DNA from: Uranotaenia lowii
Taxonomy: Eukaryota; Arthropoda; Insecta; Diptera; Culicidae
Reading direction: 5' to 3'
Assembly (NCBI RefSeq): GCF_029784155.1
Contig: NC_073692.1
Coordinates: forward strand, 22,902,444 to 22,966,443
Length of the DNA: 64,000 bases
Both the position numbers and the translations under genes were made by a program. The notes under the pieces are model-generated. The model had not been told where the DNA came from. It saw only the letters and a program-made list of their open reading frames with translations, and did not search any database. Positions 11,681 through 24,866 of this stretch are shown here, piece after piece. The first letter of the stretch is position 1; each line of letters opens with the position of its first letter.

Positions 11681-13761
11681 GCATAGTAGCTTTTTACTTA
11701 CTTAATTTTTGATTCAAATTTTTTTTTTCTATAAACTGTTTCTACAACATTCGTTCAAAAGGAGAAAAAACCAGATCTTCTAGTTTTACTCAAAAATTAA
11801 ATAGAAATTATTTTCACACTGAGTGTTTGAATATTTATAAAAACAATGAAACCATGTTTTAAGCTGTCACATTGAGCAACAGCCTACTTGATCCACTAGC
11901 TTCTTAAATAAGGCACCAATATGAGTTTATGGCTTATTTATTGGAACTTATTTTTTTTTATTCTCGAGTTATACATAAATTTTATTGTTTCATAGATGGA
12001 ATAAATTTTAAGCCATCATAATTCAATTCAATTTGATTGATTTGTTCCTTGTCAAGCTCCTACTAGTTGTTAGATCTGCTATGGTTACTTGGTTAGTTTT
12101 TAGAAATGTTGACATTTTGTACCATTTCTATGAAATCTTCTTCTTCCAGAAAAGAGATTGGTCTAAAACTAGTGTTAAAATAACATGCATTTCTCTCTTG
12201 GCAAATTTGGATCCATTGACATTATTAATTCAAGAAATTTGTTGATATTAAGGTATCACTTGTATGGGAGCCCACCATCCTTGTTAGGGGAAGGATTTTA
12301 AAACATCATTTAACTATTCAACTGTCCAAAAACCCTTACATTATAATTTCCACGACGCTCGACTGAGTAGCCTTCAAGTTGATAAGGAAAATCTGCTTAA
12401 AAAAGTTATCTAGATCAAATTTCACAACATCTAGATGAAAAAAAAAGTTACATCAAATTGAAGATTTTGATCAGATGAACAACTTTTCAGAAGACTTCAA
12501 ACCATTTGATTTGAAAAAAATATGAGGTTTTGACCATCGATTGGTCAGGTCTGCCCCACTGTACCCTGTGTCCTTTAAATTATGAAAAACATACACATAC
12601 GGAAAGAAAGTTAGAAGAAATGAAAGATGGTGATAATGAGCGGGACTTATTCTATCTGTATCTACCACTTCATAGAAGTGCTCGAACAAAAATTTGGTCT
12701 TCTAATAAAATTCAATCATTTGCACCAACTTTCATTTCTTCTTCTTACTTTCTATTCGTCAATGAAGTTTCATTATTTTACGATGTTCTTGCAAAAAAGG
12801 ACATTTCTTTTCACCAATAAGGCCGATAAAGTAAGCAGGTATTGTTGATTTATTGTAATTCAAAACAGTTTTGCAGATTTCTGCCAAACATATTTTTAAG
12901 TGCAGGAGGTTGTTTGTAATTTTATGGAATTAAATAATTTGTAAAAGTTTCCAAAACCGTAAAAATAACGGCAAATAAATATTTAAAAAAAAGTATATTT
13001 TTTTAAATGATTTTTCATATACCTTAGATCAATTATTTTTATTTCAAGAATGTTTTTCGTATGTATGTGACTCGAATCGATTCCGACGTTTTCAAGATAA
13101 CGCTAAAGTTTTTTTATGCGGTATGAAATCCGTCGTTAACGTATAGGACATGGAAGTTTTTCGCTCCAAAACGTTTTAATTCACTTAAGCCGAGTAGAAG
13201 ATCCGTATCCATGGCAAAAGTCCGTGTACGGAGAAGCCGCGTTAAAATAACTGAGTAAAATCAAACCGCGTAAAGAACAGTGTGTTGGATTTTGAGTTAT
13301 GTTCAAATTCACAATAAAAATTAATTAGAACACGTCTTAAAACTAAGTGTTAACACATTAGCAAATTCACATAAGCACTGTAATCAACGTGTATTTTCTA
13401 TGATCAATTCTCTAAAAATCAGAATACAGTAATGAGTTGAGTGAAGAAAATTTCATCTTGTTTAACAACTATATATAAGAAGGATAAAACATTAAAATAA
13501 AGATTCTCGTTTAGGAGTTTTAATAAAAAAATTGACATACTTTTTGTTAAATTTTACAGCTTAAAATATTTTTTGTAATACAACTAATACATTTTTTACA
13601 TTTTTAAAGGATAGGAGTTAATTTGCAATATCTAGCACATGATTCCAGAAAATAAGTGTTCTGTATGAGAGGATGATTGGTATGAGAGGATGAATAGTTT
13701 ATTTATGAAACTTAAAAACAAAATTGAGAATCGAAGTTTCTTACAATCAGAGGAAAGCAGG
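11681..13761. other. AT-rich non-coding DNA
   Basis: No gene was recognised. The segment 12240-12570 contains CCCCACTGTACCCTG and GTATGGGAGCCCACC motifs of the sort seen in dispersed mosquito repeats, but I could not define element ends. Confidence 0.4.
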
Positions 13762-14360
13762 CAAGGGCGTGCGAAAGGGGGGGGGGGTTTGGGGTTTAAC
13801 CCCCCCCCCCCTCCCATGGAGATTTTTTCCAAGTAAAGTTTTCTGTTCAAGAAATGAATTACTTGATACTAGAAGGTGTTTTAAAATAAGTGTGAAGATG
13901 TCCGAAAAATGGCTCGCCTCCGTCTGTATTTTATTCTATATCACTCTAAAACTTACACATTTCAATCAACGACACTACATGTCTTTCAAGATTTGAAAAT
14001 TATGTTTAATTGTTAATTTCGATCGGCAATTTTATAAGCCTTCTATATTGAAACTTAAATCTTGACACACAAAAACCCTACCTCGTCTTCAAAATTGGTA
14101 TTTATTATGATGTTTATCTTAACCATTTCATCCATCATTTTATTACTTATTTCTTAGAAAAAAAAATAAAAATAATCTATTTCATTGCATATTTAATGCT
14201 AATGTGAAATTTTTTATACCTCAATTTCATTTTGTTTTTCTTGTTCTTCTAAATCCAACTCAACTCCAAATTCAAAAGGGTTTTGAAAAATTCAACAAAG
14301 TTCACCTTTTTCTGAGGTGCAAAGAATTAAGGCCCTAATTTTTTTTTCATGTTAATGTTG
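13762..14360. mobile_element. partial second copy of the 9.6-kb hAT family, inverted orientation
   Basis: It begins CAAGGGCGTGCGAA followed by G and C tracts and CCATGGAGATTTTTTCC, matching the reverse complement of the right end of the element at 9657-11672. Similarity continues for about 600 bp (shared ACCCTACCTCG, TTAATTGT..AATTTCGAT and related blocks) with many differences. The far terminus was not found, so this copy is truncated or disrupted, possibly by the MITE that starts at 14372. Confidence 0.75.
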
Positions 14361-14371
14361 ATGCCCTAAAC

Positions 14372-14609
14372 TGCCGTCGTTGGAAGCATAATTGTCACAT
14401 GTTACATTCTGAAATTTTCTACTTTTTGGTGTCTAGAGGACTTATTTCAAAATTTGTGTTTGCTATTTTTTTTATAGAGACATCAAGTTTACTCTTAAAA
14501 ACATGTTTTTATCAAACATAATGAAAATACTCATTTCAACGAGGTTGTAGACACCAAAACACCTCACGTATCAAAATGTAACATGTGACAATTATGCTTC
14601 CAGCGGCAG
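14372..14609. mobile_element. ~240-bp palindromic MITE
   Basis: The left arm contains GGAAGCATAATTGTCACATG and the right arm CATGTGACAATTATGCTTCC, flanked on the outside by CTGCCG and CGGCAG. Arms continue inward to GGTGTCTAG and TAGACACC. This is a foldback miniature element; its superfamily and TSD could not be fixed. Confidence 0.8.
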
Positions 14610-15002
14610 CAAATCTTTTGAAAATAGGTAAAAATTGTATAAAAAAACTCTGCGTTTTTCTGACAAATCTGTAAAGATAAGTTTAAAAAAATTAATAAGC
14701 TGAAGTTATATCAACTATCTTTAAAACCGCAATTAAATTATACTTCTACAAACTAGAAATATCTTTCTGATTCATTTTTCCAATTCTGTGAAATAATAGA
14801 ATTTTAGGGAATTTTTCAGTAAGAATTAACTAAATTGAATTTCAAATATTTTCACAAGCAAAAGTCCAATCGTTTTGCAGACTTAAATAAATTTATCAAA
14901 TGAAATAAAAACTTTTTTTTTAACTTTCTTCAGTAATGTTAAAAATGCTTATTCTTCCAAACTTAAAAATATGAAGAAATTACCTTTTTAGATCATTCAT
15001 CG

Positions 15003-15038
<36 letters not shown>

Positions 15039-17200
15039 TATTATATTCTTATTGAAACAGTATAATAAATAATATTCAGAATCAGTTTATGTAGATTCGA
15101 TGGTTCATCAGTTTAATATGCTTATCTGTATTTTAATTATTTTAAATAATCTTTTCTGAATTGACCATCATTTATGAAAGGTTCGAAAAACGATTCTTAA
15201 TAGTAACTTCAAGAGTTGATTTCAATAAGCAAATACTAATTAAATTAATGCTTTATGCTCTCGATATTTACAACACGTCTTGGAATTCCTTATTTTGTAA
15301 TTTTATCAGTTTCGTATTTGATCATACAAGAAATCACCCATTTCTAAATCTGTAATTTGTCAGAGATGATGAGTTGAATATGTTGTTTTTCAAATTTAGA
15401 AAGTTATGATTGTAAACTTCAACAAATCATGAATTTTTTAAGTCATTTACTTCGATAAATGTACAAAAAAATTCAATTGGATTTCGTCTCTTTCTTTGAT
15501 CACTGGCTGATATTTTCATTTGTATCACATTTATTTATTTATTATCTATGTGTTTTCAATATTTTCTCTTAAGTTTAAAAAGATTTTTTCTCTTATCGAA
15601 AATTCACATTTTTAATCTTGATTAAATATTATTTTAATCATGGTTTGTTCCTGACCTGATCTGAAAATTTATTTCAGAACTGGTATTAAATTGGTTTTAA
15701 ACAGTGTTTTTAAATATTACATTTTATGTGTTTTTTATGATTTATATGTCCGAAGCTTTGAATTCTGGTTGTATTCTGAATTTGGATTTGAATTTGTTTT
15801 CTGGCATTTCAAAAATATTGACTTAAAATTTATTTGGTGATTGTATTTATTCAAAAGTGGTTCTAAATACTATGATTCTGTTTAATAAATCGAGTTCCTT
15901 TGTTTTCTACTAAACATGCTCGATTTTGCAAATTTGAAATATTTCATCTGAAATGGTTCAATTCTTTAAAAACTTACACACAACTTGCACAAGTTTGATT
16001 CCTAACAGCATATATTCAGGAGCATTCACTAAAAGCGCTTGTTAGGTATGCTAAGAGTATAACTTGAAAAGCTTATAGTTATTCAGATTTGATAGGGCGC
16101 AAAGTTTCGATTTTTTTTCTTTAAAGATTTTAAATGAAGTGTAGGAAATTATGGATGATGATATATCGGCAGTCACTAAAATACGTAAGAACACTACATG
16201 TACTACTTGAAAATATGTTGTGTGTTAAAAAATCATTTTTTTGTATAATAATAAAGAATTTTAAATTGTGCTAACAGTAACTGCTATCATTTGTTAGTTT
16301 TAGAAAATGGAATATTCTTGTGATATGAAACTTACATAAATAGGCAAATAAATAAAAAATAAACTTAAATTTATAACATACCTATTTACCTCAACTTTCA
16401 GGTTATTGGACTGCGAAAAGACTTTTTAAACTGTCGAATAAAATGAGTAACTTTTCAATAACAAGTATTGTTACTGATTTTTAAAATAAACTTTTATCCG
16501 CTATATGAGATTGAATATCTCACTTGTTTACTCTGAACAACCAACTTTTTTGGTTGATTTGTTTTCTTCGTGCAATCGCGTAACCCAACTGAGGCAAAGA
16601 GTAGAATTGCACTGATGAGTTTTCAAAAACGATCTTGTCCAGTTATCACAACATAACAAATTAAAAATTAAAAGAAACAAAAAGGTGAACCTCTTCATCC
16701 ATTAACGAAACTTTATTAATTTAAATATATTCTTATAAATATTCTTAAGTTTGATAAAAGTATCTTCAATCTTAAGGATCGTTCTTGAAAACTCATAAGT
16801 GAATCAGGAACAAGACTAAGGAAAACAAGTTTATTTGAAAGAAAATTTAAACACATTTTTTACTTTAGTTTTAAACTTTTTATCACTGCCTCAAAGATAG
16901 AAATAGGAGTTTCCTTAAGAAAAATCTAGGAGCATAGGAGGTGTAGGAAAACTCGATCGCGCCATTCACCAAAATGGATCCTGATCTATAACCTTTCCCC
17001 TACTAACAAAACCCTTTCCTTGGATATTTAAATATAGATTCGCAGACGTATAGACGGTTTCTATAGTTGGTGGTATTGACTTACCTTTTTATCTGAGTAT
17101 TTCAAAATTATTCTTTGGATTATTTAGGGACAAAAGGTTGTTGATTGATCCTAAAAATATCTAACTAACAATCATTCCTTCATTCCTCATTGACTACTAG
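14610..17200. other. AT-rich non-coding DNA
   Basis: Nothing was recognised except the trinucleotide microsatellite at 15003-15034. Confidence 0.45.
15003..15034. repeat. (TCA)n microsatellite
   Basis: About ten and a half uninterrupted TCA/ATC units. Confidence 0.95.
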
Positions 17201-19060
17201 GACGTGGCCGGCGCCGTTATTTTTCATTTTCAAAGGGGGAGCACGAGTTTTGTGAATTGTGAATGAAATGCTAATCCCAAGCACCATTCTTTTGGCCCTT
17301 GCACAAAACTGATGGCCTCGATCAGCAACCATTGGCGAGGTAGAACTTGTTCTGCTTAGCCACGCGAGCGATCAAGGAATTTAAAGTGCGTATGTTGAAC
17401 AAAGTCTAATATAATATGTTATCTGAAGTTTCAAATGCATGATCATATCTAAGCACTTCAAGTTCAATGATTTAAGGTGGATATGAGTAGTCAACTAAGC
17501 TATGCTAAGCTAACAATACAAGGCGATAATCATTATCATACGTTCAAAAAAGTCATAATACCCTCAATGACTCAATGTTTTTTCAATAAGATTAACATGC
17601 ATCTGAAAATATAACGACTCAATTAAGACTGAATGTTTCCTCAATGTAGAAAAAAAGCATTAAGATTCATTTGTCAGACTTGTTCACAATCTCTGAAGTT
17701 TTGAAAAAACAAACGATTCTTTTATCACTACTCAAACATGCACCACTTTACACGACCTGTGTCCGATTCCGGATCATTAGGCATCAAATCAACTAGTGCG
17801 ACACAACATTCGCATGATTAATTTCATCTCCCAGAATCTTTCAGAATGCTACTGCCTTCTCAAACGTTGAAAGCATGCATCCGAGAAGAGCTTGTACAGT
17901 ACATACGTATCAATCGACCCGTATCCGGAGTTAACACCCATCCAAAGTCGACCTGCAAAAAGTCTGGGATATCACCGACACCATCATCAACATCCTCATC
18001 ATCATCATCATCGCCGCACCGATATCCTTGGCTTTACCAGCATCATCGTTATAGTCCTCGTTCGTCGCTCGGCAGGATCTAAGCGGTTCCAAAATGTTAC
18101 GACCATCGACGTCGATGATGATATTTTCAGGAAAAGCATCCGCATCTCGATACCTGTCCTTCTGTCTATGAACCGGTACACGGCCGATACTCATTTATGC
18201 AAACTGTTATCGCCAAGTTTTGGCTCTTCTGGCTGTGGCATTCCGGCACATAACTAGGAAGCAACCAACAACAACGGCAATCCTTCAATGGTCGTCGTCG
18301 GTCCAATGGCGCCATCAACCCAAAACGGTTCCTGAAAAGATATCCTCTCGAAAGTGGGGGAATTTCTGCGAAGATTCCGTTTTATAGCACAGCATAATCT
18401 TGCGTGTATATCTTACGATGAAAGTACAGACAAAGTTTGCTGAACCAACATATGCACTAAATCTCCCCGCCAATCCCCGAAACTTGGGGTGGGATGGCGA
18501 GGCAGGAATATGGCATCCATGAAACAACCCATCCAGCCCGATCAAAATCAGAGGAAAAGCATTTCAGCCAGCACTCTACAGAAATGGAGAGAGACAAGAT
18601 AAGCGTGGTCAACGGACAGGCTTTTGGGTTCAGGAATTCTGGGGGGCCGCTGCCTTTTTGGAAATCCATCCATCGCCGAGACACTTGACAACCGAAAAAC
18701 CCGAAATATAATACTTTTTCAGAGCTACTAAACATCCCACTAAGCTCAAACTGCTGCCCCAAAAAAGGCCGCGTGTTCCGAGATTTGGAATGTGGGTGGT
18801 TGGGTGAATGACTGTCACTGGACCGGACTGGGATGAATGTCGATTGACAGCCACATGTTTGTGGAAGCTGGCGGGTTGCCATTGGCAACTACAGCTGATT
18901 GAGCGTCGTGCGTCGGGCGGTCGAACAAAAGTCGTTCCGAGGAAGGCTATGGGATGCTGGGTCAATCCTCGAATGAGTTCTCCTCGTGCCGAAGACACTC
19001 ACGAGAGCTTGATCCTTATGCTCTCCCTCCCGCCTTGGCAGCGAATTGCGTGGGGATAGG
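17201..19060. other. GC-richer block with no recognisable gene
   Basis: Base composition is markedly higher in G+C than the AT-rich flanks. It contains an interrupted (ATC)n tract near 17980-18015. Several overlapping frames are open on both strands, but none has a recognisable domain or consistent splice structure. It could be conserved intronic regulatory sequence, an untranslated exon, or an old retroelement. Confidence 0.35.
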
Positions 19061-20040
19061 GAGATTCGGATAAAATTAACACGTGGCATTTGAATTCGAG
19101 TAACAGAACTCGCAGAAAAATGGAAAAATGCCCTTTCATTAGATAAGCTAATCGATGAATTGTTCGAAGATAACCAACATTTTATTGACAAAACGCTGGT
19201 TGCAGGTTGCATTTTACATTACAGAACATTTCAGCAATTACAGGTTATAAGTTATTCTGTCAATGCATTGCGTTGTTTTAAAACAACACTAACTTAAATC
19301 GAATTATCTCGGAAACGGGTGAATATTTTTGAATAATATATTCGCTAAAAATATTTTAGAAATTTTTAATCTGAAACTGACCCATGGTATAAGGTATAAG
19401 ACTAAGTCGATTTGAGGTCTTTTTGAATTTCTCAAACCCTGGTGTCTGAAAAGCTTCGTTTTGGTCCAAAACTCGTCAATGATTTTTTGCAGAATTTCTA
19501 AGTAACGTTTTAATGAGTAAATTTGAACTTTAAAGTTTGTTTGGGAAAATTGAATATTTTGCTCTGAAAAATCAGCATCATTGTTTTTCTTCTGTGGAAC
19601 CAAGCCGGATAATGGATTTGGTGTCAATTTATAAGTTTTTTGGCATTGAAAAGCAATTTCACTGACTTCACAGCTGGTGCCTAGCGAGATATTGAATGAC
19701 TAATTGATAAGCACATGAATTTGGATTTCATACGTTTTTTTCACGTGTTTGCAGCTAATGGACTAATTCTAACTTTTAATAATCAACTCAGACACATCTG
19801 GCAAGGATAGTCCAATAGTTTTAAATAGGATTCTGGTAACTTAAATGGACTCAGTATCTGAGTATTTAATATGAAAAATGAGACTGTTTCCTTGGAACTT
19901 TCTGTTCGGTTCTATCTCGAGATCTTTTGTGAGAAAATTCCAATAGCATGCACACTGCAGATGCAGATGCACAGTAATCAGAATCATCGAAATAAAACTA
20001 AACATATCGACCTAAAATCGATGAGCTGATGCACTCCAAT
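19061..20040. other. AT-rich non-coding DNA
   Basis: Nothing was recognised up to the TSD of the next hAT element. Confidence 0.45.
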
Positions 20041-20048
20041 ATGTTAAC

Positions 20049-21268
20049 TAGAGATGTACCGAATAGTGGTATTCGGCGAACGGCCGAATACCGAATATTG
20101 ACCTTTTCAACTATTCGGCCAAACGAATATTCGGCCGAATATTCTGTTGAGTTTTCAATAGAAATACTTCGATTTCTACTGCCATTTCAAATAGATATCT
20201 TCTATTTCTGCCATCTTAATGTCTCTCATGTTATTAAGTCGATTATTTCCAACCAGATGCATCAAGCCTTTTCAGTAGAGGTATCTTTGATTCCCAAAAT
20301 GTCACCATAAACTGAAAGGACATCAGATGACTCGTCGCTTCTATGACGTTTATCTCAAAAGAGATTGGATTCCAGTGAAATCAGAGACAAAACATATCAA
20401 AACATATGTTAAGCTATTTCAAATTGTTTTTTTTTATATATCGAATTAGATGAACGTCTTATTTTTGCTAGATATCATCAAAATAGTAGTCAAAAAGAAC
20501 GATGATTTTTAACCTTAAGCATACAATACTTTCTACGACATGTATCCAAACGGCCGGGCCCGAACGATTTTTCGAAAAACTTGTAAAAAAGGGAAAATCT
20601 GAACAGAAACTAGGCATTATTCCCAAACATACAAAAGGAAAAAGAATCAAAATTACTAGAAATTTTTCATCGAAGTTTTCATCGAATTACAGCAGCAGTG
20701 TTCTAACGTATAAATTTACTCTATCGTATCAAACGAATAAATTTACTCTAAAAAATTGTTTTGTAACAGAAAATTAAATAAATTTCAAAGATATATTTAA
20801 TTTTTTTGATTTCTGAATAAACCCGTGGAAAATTATAAAAAAGAACATGTGGCCCTCCGGTCAGATTTTCTTTTCCCTAATTCTTTATTTGGGTTGTTGG
20901 AACGGGAAACCTGGATATATCCAGGCTATATCCATATTGAGTAAAATTTGGAATAAATGATAATCAAAGTATAAAGCTATCTTTAGTGAAAAATACACGA
21001 ATACATCTAAAATGTTTGATTAAAATCATAAGTTTTTGATGATTTTTAAGGTTTTTCAACATTACTCTTGGAAAGTTTATAAATTATCCAACATCAGTTG
21101 AAAAATTTAAGAAGGCTGTTTTTGTATAGTTTAAAATAAGATAAATATTCGGCCTATTCGGCCGAATACCTAGCTCAAGTATTCGGCGAGCCGAATATTC
21201 GGCTTAACGGTTTTTTGGCGGTATTCGGCGCCGAATATTCGGCCAACCGAATATTCGGTACATCTCTA
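20049..21268. mobile_element. hAT element (1.22 kb), TIR TAGAGATGTACCGAATA, 8-bp TSD
   Basis: The left end reads TAGAGATGTACCGAATA and the right end TATTCGGTACATCTCTA. The octamer ATGTTAAC flanks it exactly at 20041-20048 and 21269-21276. Both subterminal ~120 bp are packed with TATTCGGC/GCCGAATA motifs in both orientations, likely transposase-binding sites. The interior carries a short fragment resembling a hAT dimerisation region (20520-20640) and is otherwise decayed. A related broken copy is at 61462. The longer word CCAATATGTTAAC also recurs at 21288-21300, just outside the right TSD. Confidence 0.92.
20520..20640 (+). pseudogene. possible hAT transposase C-terminal (dimerisation) remnant
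   Basis: The frame gives CIQTAGPERFFEKLVKK followed by IIPKH. This resembles the C-terminal hAT signature in which a hydrophobic stretch precedes a PSER-F core and a lysine-rich segment. It lies inside an element that independently has hAT ends, which raises its credibility. The match is short and interrupted; no BED finger or catalytic region is visible. Confidence 0.35.
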
Positions 21269-21454
21269 ATGTTAACTATTGCATGCTCCAATATGTTAAC
21301 TTTTGGTATAAACTACGAAAAGGTCCCGAGAAAGGACCGCATTGAAACTCCAGAATGGCCGGTTTGATGATATGGATTGCATTTTTGGAATTATTTTTAT
21401 TTGTTCCACCATCCCGCGTCAATTTTACGGCGCAAGGGGCCGTGGTAAAAGTCC

Positions 21455-21890
21455 TCAACTGCTGACGACCCGGAGCCAGCGTCTTCTCTTGTCCCAGTCA
21501 AGATTCTCGTCGAAAGTTTTGGTTTCGGCGGCTAGGCTTCGCCGCTACGAGTTTCTGGGTTTGCCTCTCCTTCGATGTCCTTCAAGATTTCTTTCAAGAG
21601 CCTCTCTGCAAATCTTGTTCTCATCTTTTCGCAGCGTGTGCCCAATCCATCTCCACTTACGTTCCCGAATCTCGATTTCTAGCGCCGTTTGATGACACCG
21701 GCGATCTAGTTCTGATGTAGATCCAATTGCCAGGCCACGAAGCGTGGATGATAATCCGCAGAAAACGATTCACAAATACTTGCAGCTTTTGCGTCGTCAC
21801 CGCATATGTGTACCAAGTTTCACACCCGTACAACAATACGGATTAGACGATTGAGTTGATGATTCGGATTTTCGTTTGTAGAGAGATCTG
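21455..21890 (-). pseudogene. non-LTR retrotransposon (LINE) reverse-transcriptase C-terminal remnant
   Basis: Reading the minus strand from about 21890 gives LLYGCETW, then LQVFVNRFLRI and WPGNW. After a frameshift it gives EIRERKWRWIGHTLRK, REALERNLEGHRRRGKPRN and a final LDWDKRRRWLRVVSS before a TGA at 21455-21457. This order is characteristic of the region following the RT domain in RTE/CR1-like LINEs. An in-frame TAG replaces the tryptophan usually present after the GRPRN-like motif, and there is at least one frameshift, so it is dead. The exact clade is not assigned. Confidence 0.85.
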
Positions 21891-22312
21891 GCTTCGTTGC
21901 CTGGCTATTTTTCGGTTTTGGATTTCAAGAAAAAAAAATTCTTTTTGAAATGCCCGACGTTTCGACCATTTTGATGATCTTCCTCAAGAGTACTAGAATT
22001 TTAATTGTTTCAAAATTAGAATGAGCATTGTTGAGATTCTGATTTAGGGTGTGCAATCAAAATAATTACACAAACCGCTGGAAAACGTACAAATACAAAG
22101 CATCATTTTCTGGATTTGCCAGGACTTAGTTCAAATCTGATTCTTATTTAAGTTTTTAGGACTAAACTTTTCGCATTGCTCGGTTTTACTCGTACTTGTC
22201 CGGTAATTGACACTAAATTAAGCGAAAATCCAGACCAGCCCGGATTTCGTTCGAAAATAGTCAGAGTATACCCGGTTTTATTCTTTTTTTTTTTTTTTTT
22301 ATATTTTTGCGT

Positions 22313-22420
22313 CCAAAAACAATTTTTTAGCAAAATAATCAACCAATCCAAAACAACCAGTTCAAGCAGTTTGGCGATCGCGCATAGAGCAGAGATTCCG
22401 CGGTAGTTGCTCACATCTCT
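22313..22420 (-). pseudogene. LINE reverse-transcriptase N-terminal fragment
   Basis: The minus-strand frame reads DVSNYRGISALCAIAKLLEL, matching the conserved early RT motif (NYRGIS..KL.E) of non-LTR retrotransposons. It then runs into a poly-T tract (plus strand) near 22286-22302. It lies upstream, in the minus-strand sense, of the C-terminal remnant at 21455-21890, with the middle of RT missing. It may be the same or a different element. Confidence 0.7.
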
Positions 22421-23222
22421 CTCATCTTCCATTTTTTTTTGGACAGAAAACATGTGAGTCGCTTTTAGCATATGTCGAGCATATGTCTGTTTTCATTTTC
22501 GATATAAGCCACCTCGGAGTGAGCACTATTTAAGGTCGGGCATGCCGTCAAGTCGACGAGTGTGTATATATAGAGTATATATAGAGTCGACTTTTGACAG
22601 GCAACGCGAAAATGACTCTGCTAAAACCAGGTCGCCAGAACGATAAGAAGGCACGTACACTACGCACTGATAGAGTTTCCAATTACCGAGATCAATGCGA
22701 TCCAAAGAAGCTCCAGATCGTTCCAGGAAACGTTCCCATAAGCAAAGCCGGGAATTTAGATTCAAAGGCAAGTAAAACTACACAACCACGCGATCCACTA
22801 CGATCGCAACGAAATACTGCATAATCTAGGCCAACAATCTGACTAGAGAGGATACGGTCATTAAGCCATGATTCGGTAAAGACAATGATTGCAGGCTAGG
22901 CAAAGATTGCAGCAAATCTTGTAGGGAGTCGAACTAAATATTTTATTTAAACTGCACTCATCTTATGTAATTCCTCTTACCAACTCGCCTGAGAAAATCG
23001 GATTCAGATCCAAATTCGTTTGATGAATTGTTTCCGGAGGAAGAAGACGAAAAATTCCGTCTTCAGGAAGTTCCGCTTGAAAGCGCTTCGGTCTCGCTCG
23101 GCTTTCCGGTAATCGGCGACGAAGAATTTCTGTTTGCAGAACTTTGTTATCCGATTCTCGGGTAGTGCCATGTTGCTGTGGGCTCCGATGGGAACTTTTC
23201 GAAATGGCATATTTTTTGTCGA
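22421..23222. other. non-coding, possible further LINE debris
   Basis: A minus-strand frame at 22526-22771 is open but has no motif I recognise. The rest shows nothing. Confidence 0.3.
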
Positions 23223-23338
23223 TTGGTATTCAGAGGTGCAAATGAACGTTCAGCGCAAACGTCGTCGAGAAAAAGTCGCAAGCTGATTATTTCTTGAAAA
23301 GGTTAAGATCAGCTACGACGCCTAACTTGTGGTTGAAA

Positions 23339-23940
23339 AAAATGAACGCATCGCAACGACGCTGTGGCACGATTGGTTCAAATGACTGCATCTCTTAAGT
23401 TCATTCCGATGCTTTGCGAACAGTTCGCCTACTGATTTTAAGGCGACGTCAACCGAAGGATCCGTTCGTTTGAATTTATCGGGGATAAGTACAAACGACC
23501 TTATCGAGATAGGGTCGTTTGAACATTCAATTGAATGTTCACTTTTGAACGTTCAATTGTATGTTCGTCTGATGCGTTCGGCAGCCTAAGGCAAGACGCC
23601 GAGCCGTGTTAGGATGGGATGGATTATCGATATGGTGCATTGCTTGCGTGTGGTGTTCGGACGTCGCTCGACGATTGAGGGTGTCGGGTGTCTTGTAGCG
23701 CGCGGATGACTAGGTAAAGAGAATGAGGCGCAGTTACAGTTTACTTTAAAAGTCCAATTTTACTGAATAAAATGCAAACCGCCCAACTACGGTTGGGCTT
23801 GTAAGAGATTGTTTATTCTTTTTCAATCCAATTTGCGGATATTGGCTGTTTGCTTTAGTTCTGAACCTTAAACTAAAGCAAACCATCATTATCCGCGAAA
23901 TTTAATTTCAGGTTCAGTATGCATGAAAATCTGTTTTCAG
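23339..23940 (+). repeat. left arm of giant inverted repeat (unique portion)
   Basis: This ~600-bp block, from AATGAACGCATCGCAACG to GAAAATCTGTTTTCAG, reappears as reverse complement at 26400-26997. By eye only a handful of single-base differences separate the two (for example near 23470-23570). It includes a GAACATTCAATTGAATGTTC palindrome. Confidence 0.9.
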
Positions 23941-24866
23941 ATTTCTGATTCCCATTTCAGATTCAGATTTCAGATTCAAATTTCAGATTCAGATTTCAGA
24001 TTCAGATTTCAGATTCAGATTTCAGATTCAGATTTCAGATTCAGATTTCAGATTCAGATTTCAGATTCAGATTTCAGATTCAGATTTCAGATTCAGATTT
24101 CAGATTCAGATTTCAGATTCAGATTCAGATTTCAGATTCAGATTTCAGATTCAGATTTCAGATTCAGATTTCAGATTCAGATTTCAGATTCAGATTTCAG
24201 ATTCAGATTTCAGATTCAGATTTCAGATTCAGATTTCAGATTCAGATTTCAGATTCAGATTTCAGATTCAGATGTCAGATTCAGATTTCAGATTCAGATT
24301 TCAGATTCAGATTTCAGATTCAGATTTCAGATTCAGATTTCAGATTCAGATTTCAGATTCAGATTTCAGATTCAGATTTCAGATTCAGATTTCAGATTCA
24401 GATTTCAGATTCAGATTTCAGATTCAGATTTCAGATTCAGATTTCAGATTCAGATTTCAGATTCAGATTTCAGATTCAGATTTCAGATTCAGATTTCAGA
24501 TTCAGATTTCAGATTCAGATTTCAGATTCAGATTTCAGATTCAGATTTCAGATTCAGATTTCAGATTCAGATTTCAGATTCAGATTTCAGATTCAGATTT
24601 CAGATTCAGATTTCAGATTCAGATTTCAGATTCAGATTTCAGATTCAGATTTCAGATTCAGATTTCAGATTCAGATTTCAGATTCAGATTTCAGATTCAG
24701 ATTTCAGATTCAGATTTCAGATTCAGATTTCAGATTCAGATTTTAGATTCAGATTTCAGATTCAGATTTCAGATTCAGATTTCAGATTCAGATTTCAGAT
24801 TCAGATTTCAGATTCAGATTTCAGATTCAGATTTCAGATTCAGATTTCAGATTCAGATTTCAGATT
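23941..24866 (+). repeat. 13-bp satellite array, left arm (~71 copies)
   Basis: The unit is CAGATTCAGATTT. It is highly homogeneous, with a short slip (CAGATTCAGATTCAG) near 24120 and single substitutions at about 24273 and 24743. Because 13 is not divisible by 3 and the unit has no stop in this sense, all three forward frames stay open and give a 13-residue period (FRFRFQIQISDSD). This is not evidence of a protein. Confidence 0.97.

Noticed and set aside
18457..19212. Overlapping 107-143 codon minus-strand frames in the GC-richer block
   Set aside because: GC-richer DNA yields longer chance frames; sequences show no recognisable family and conflict with one another.
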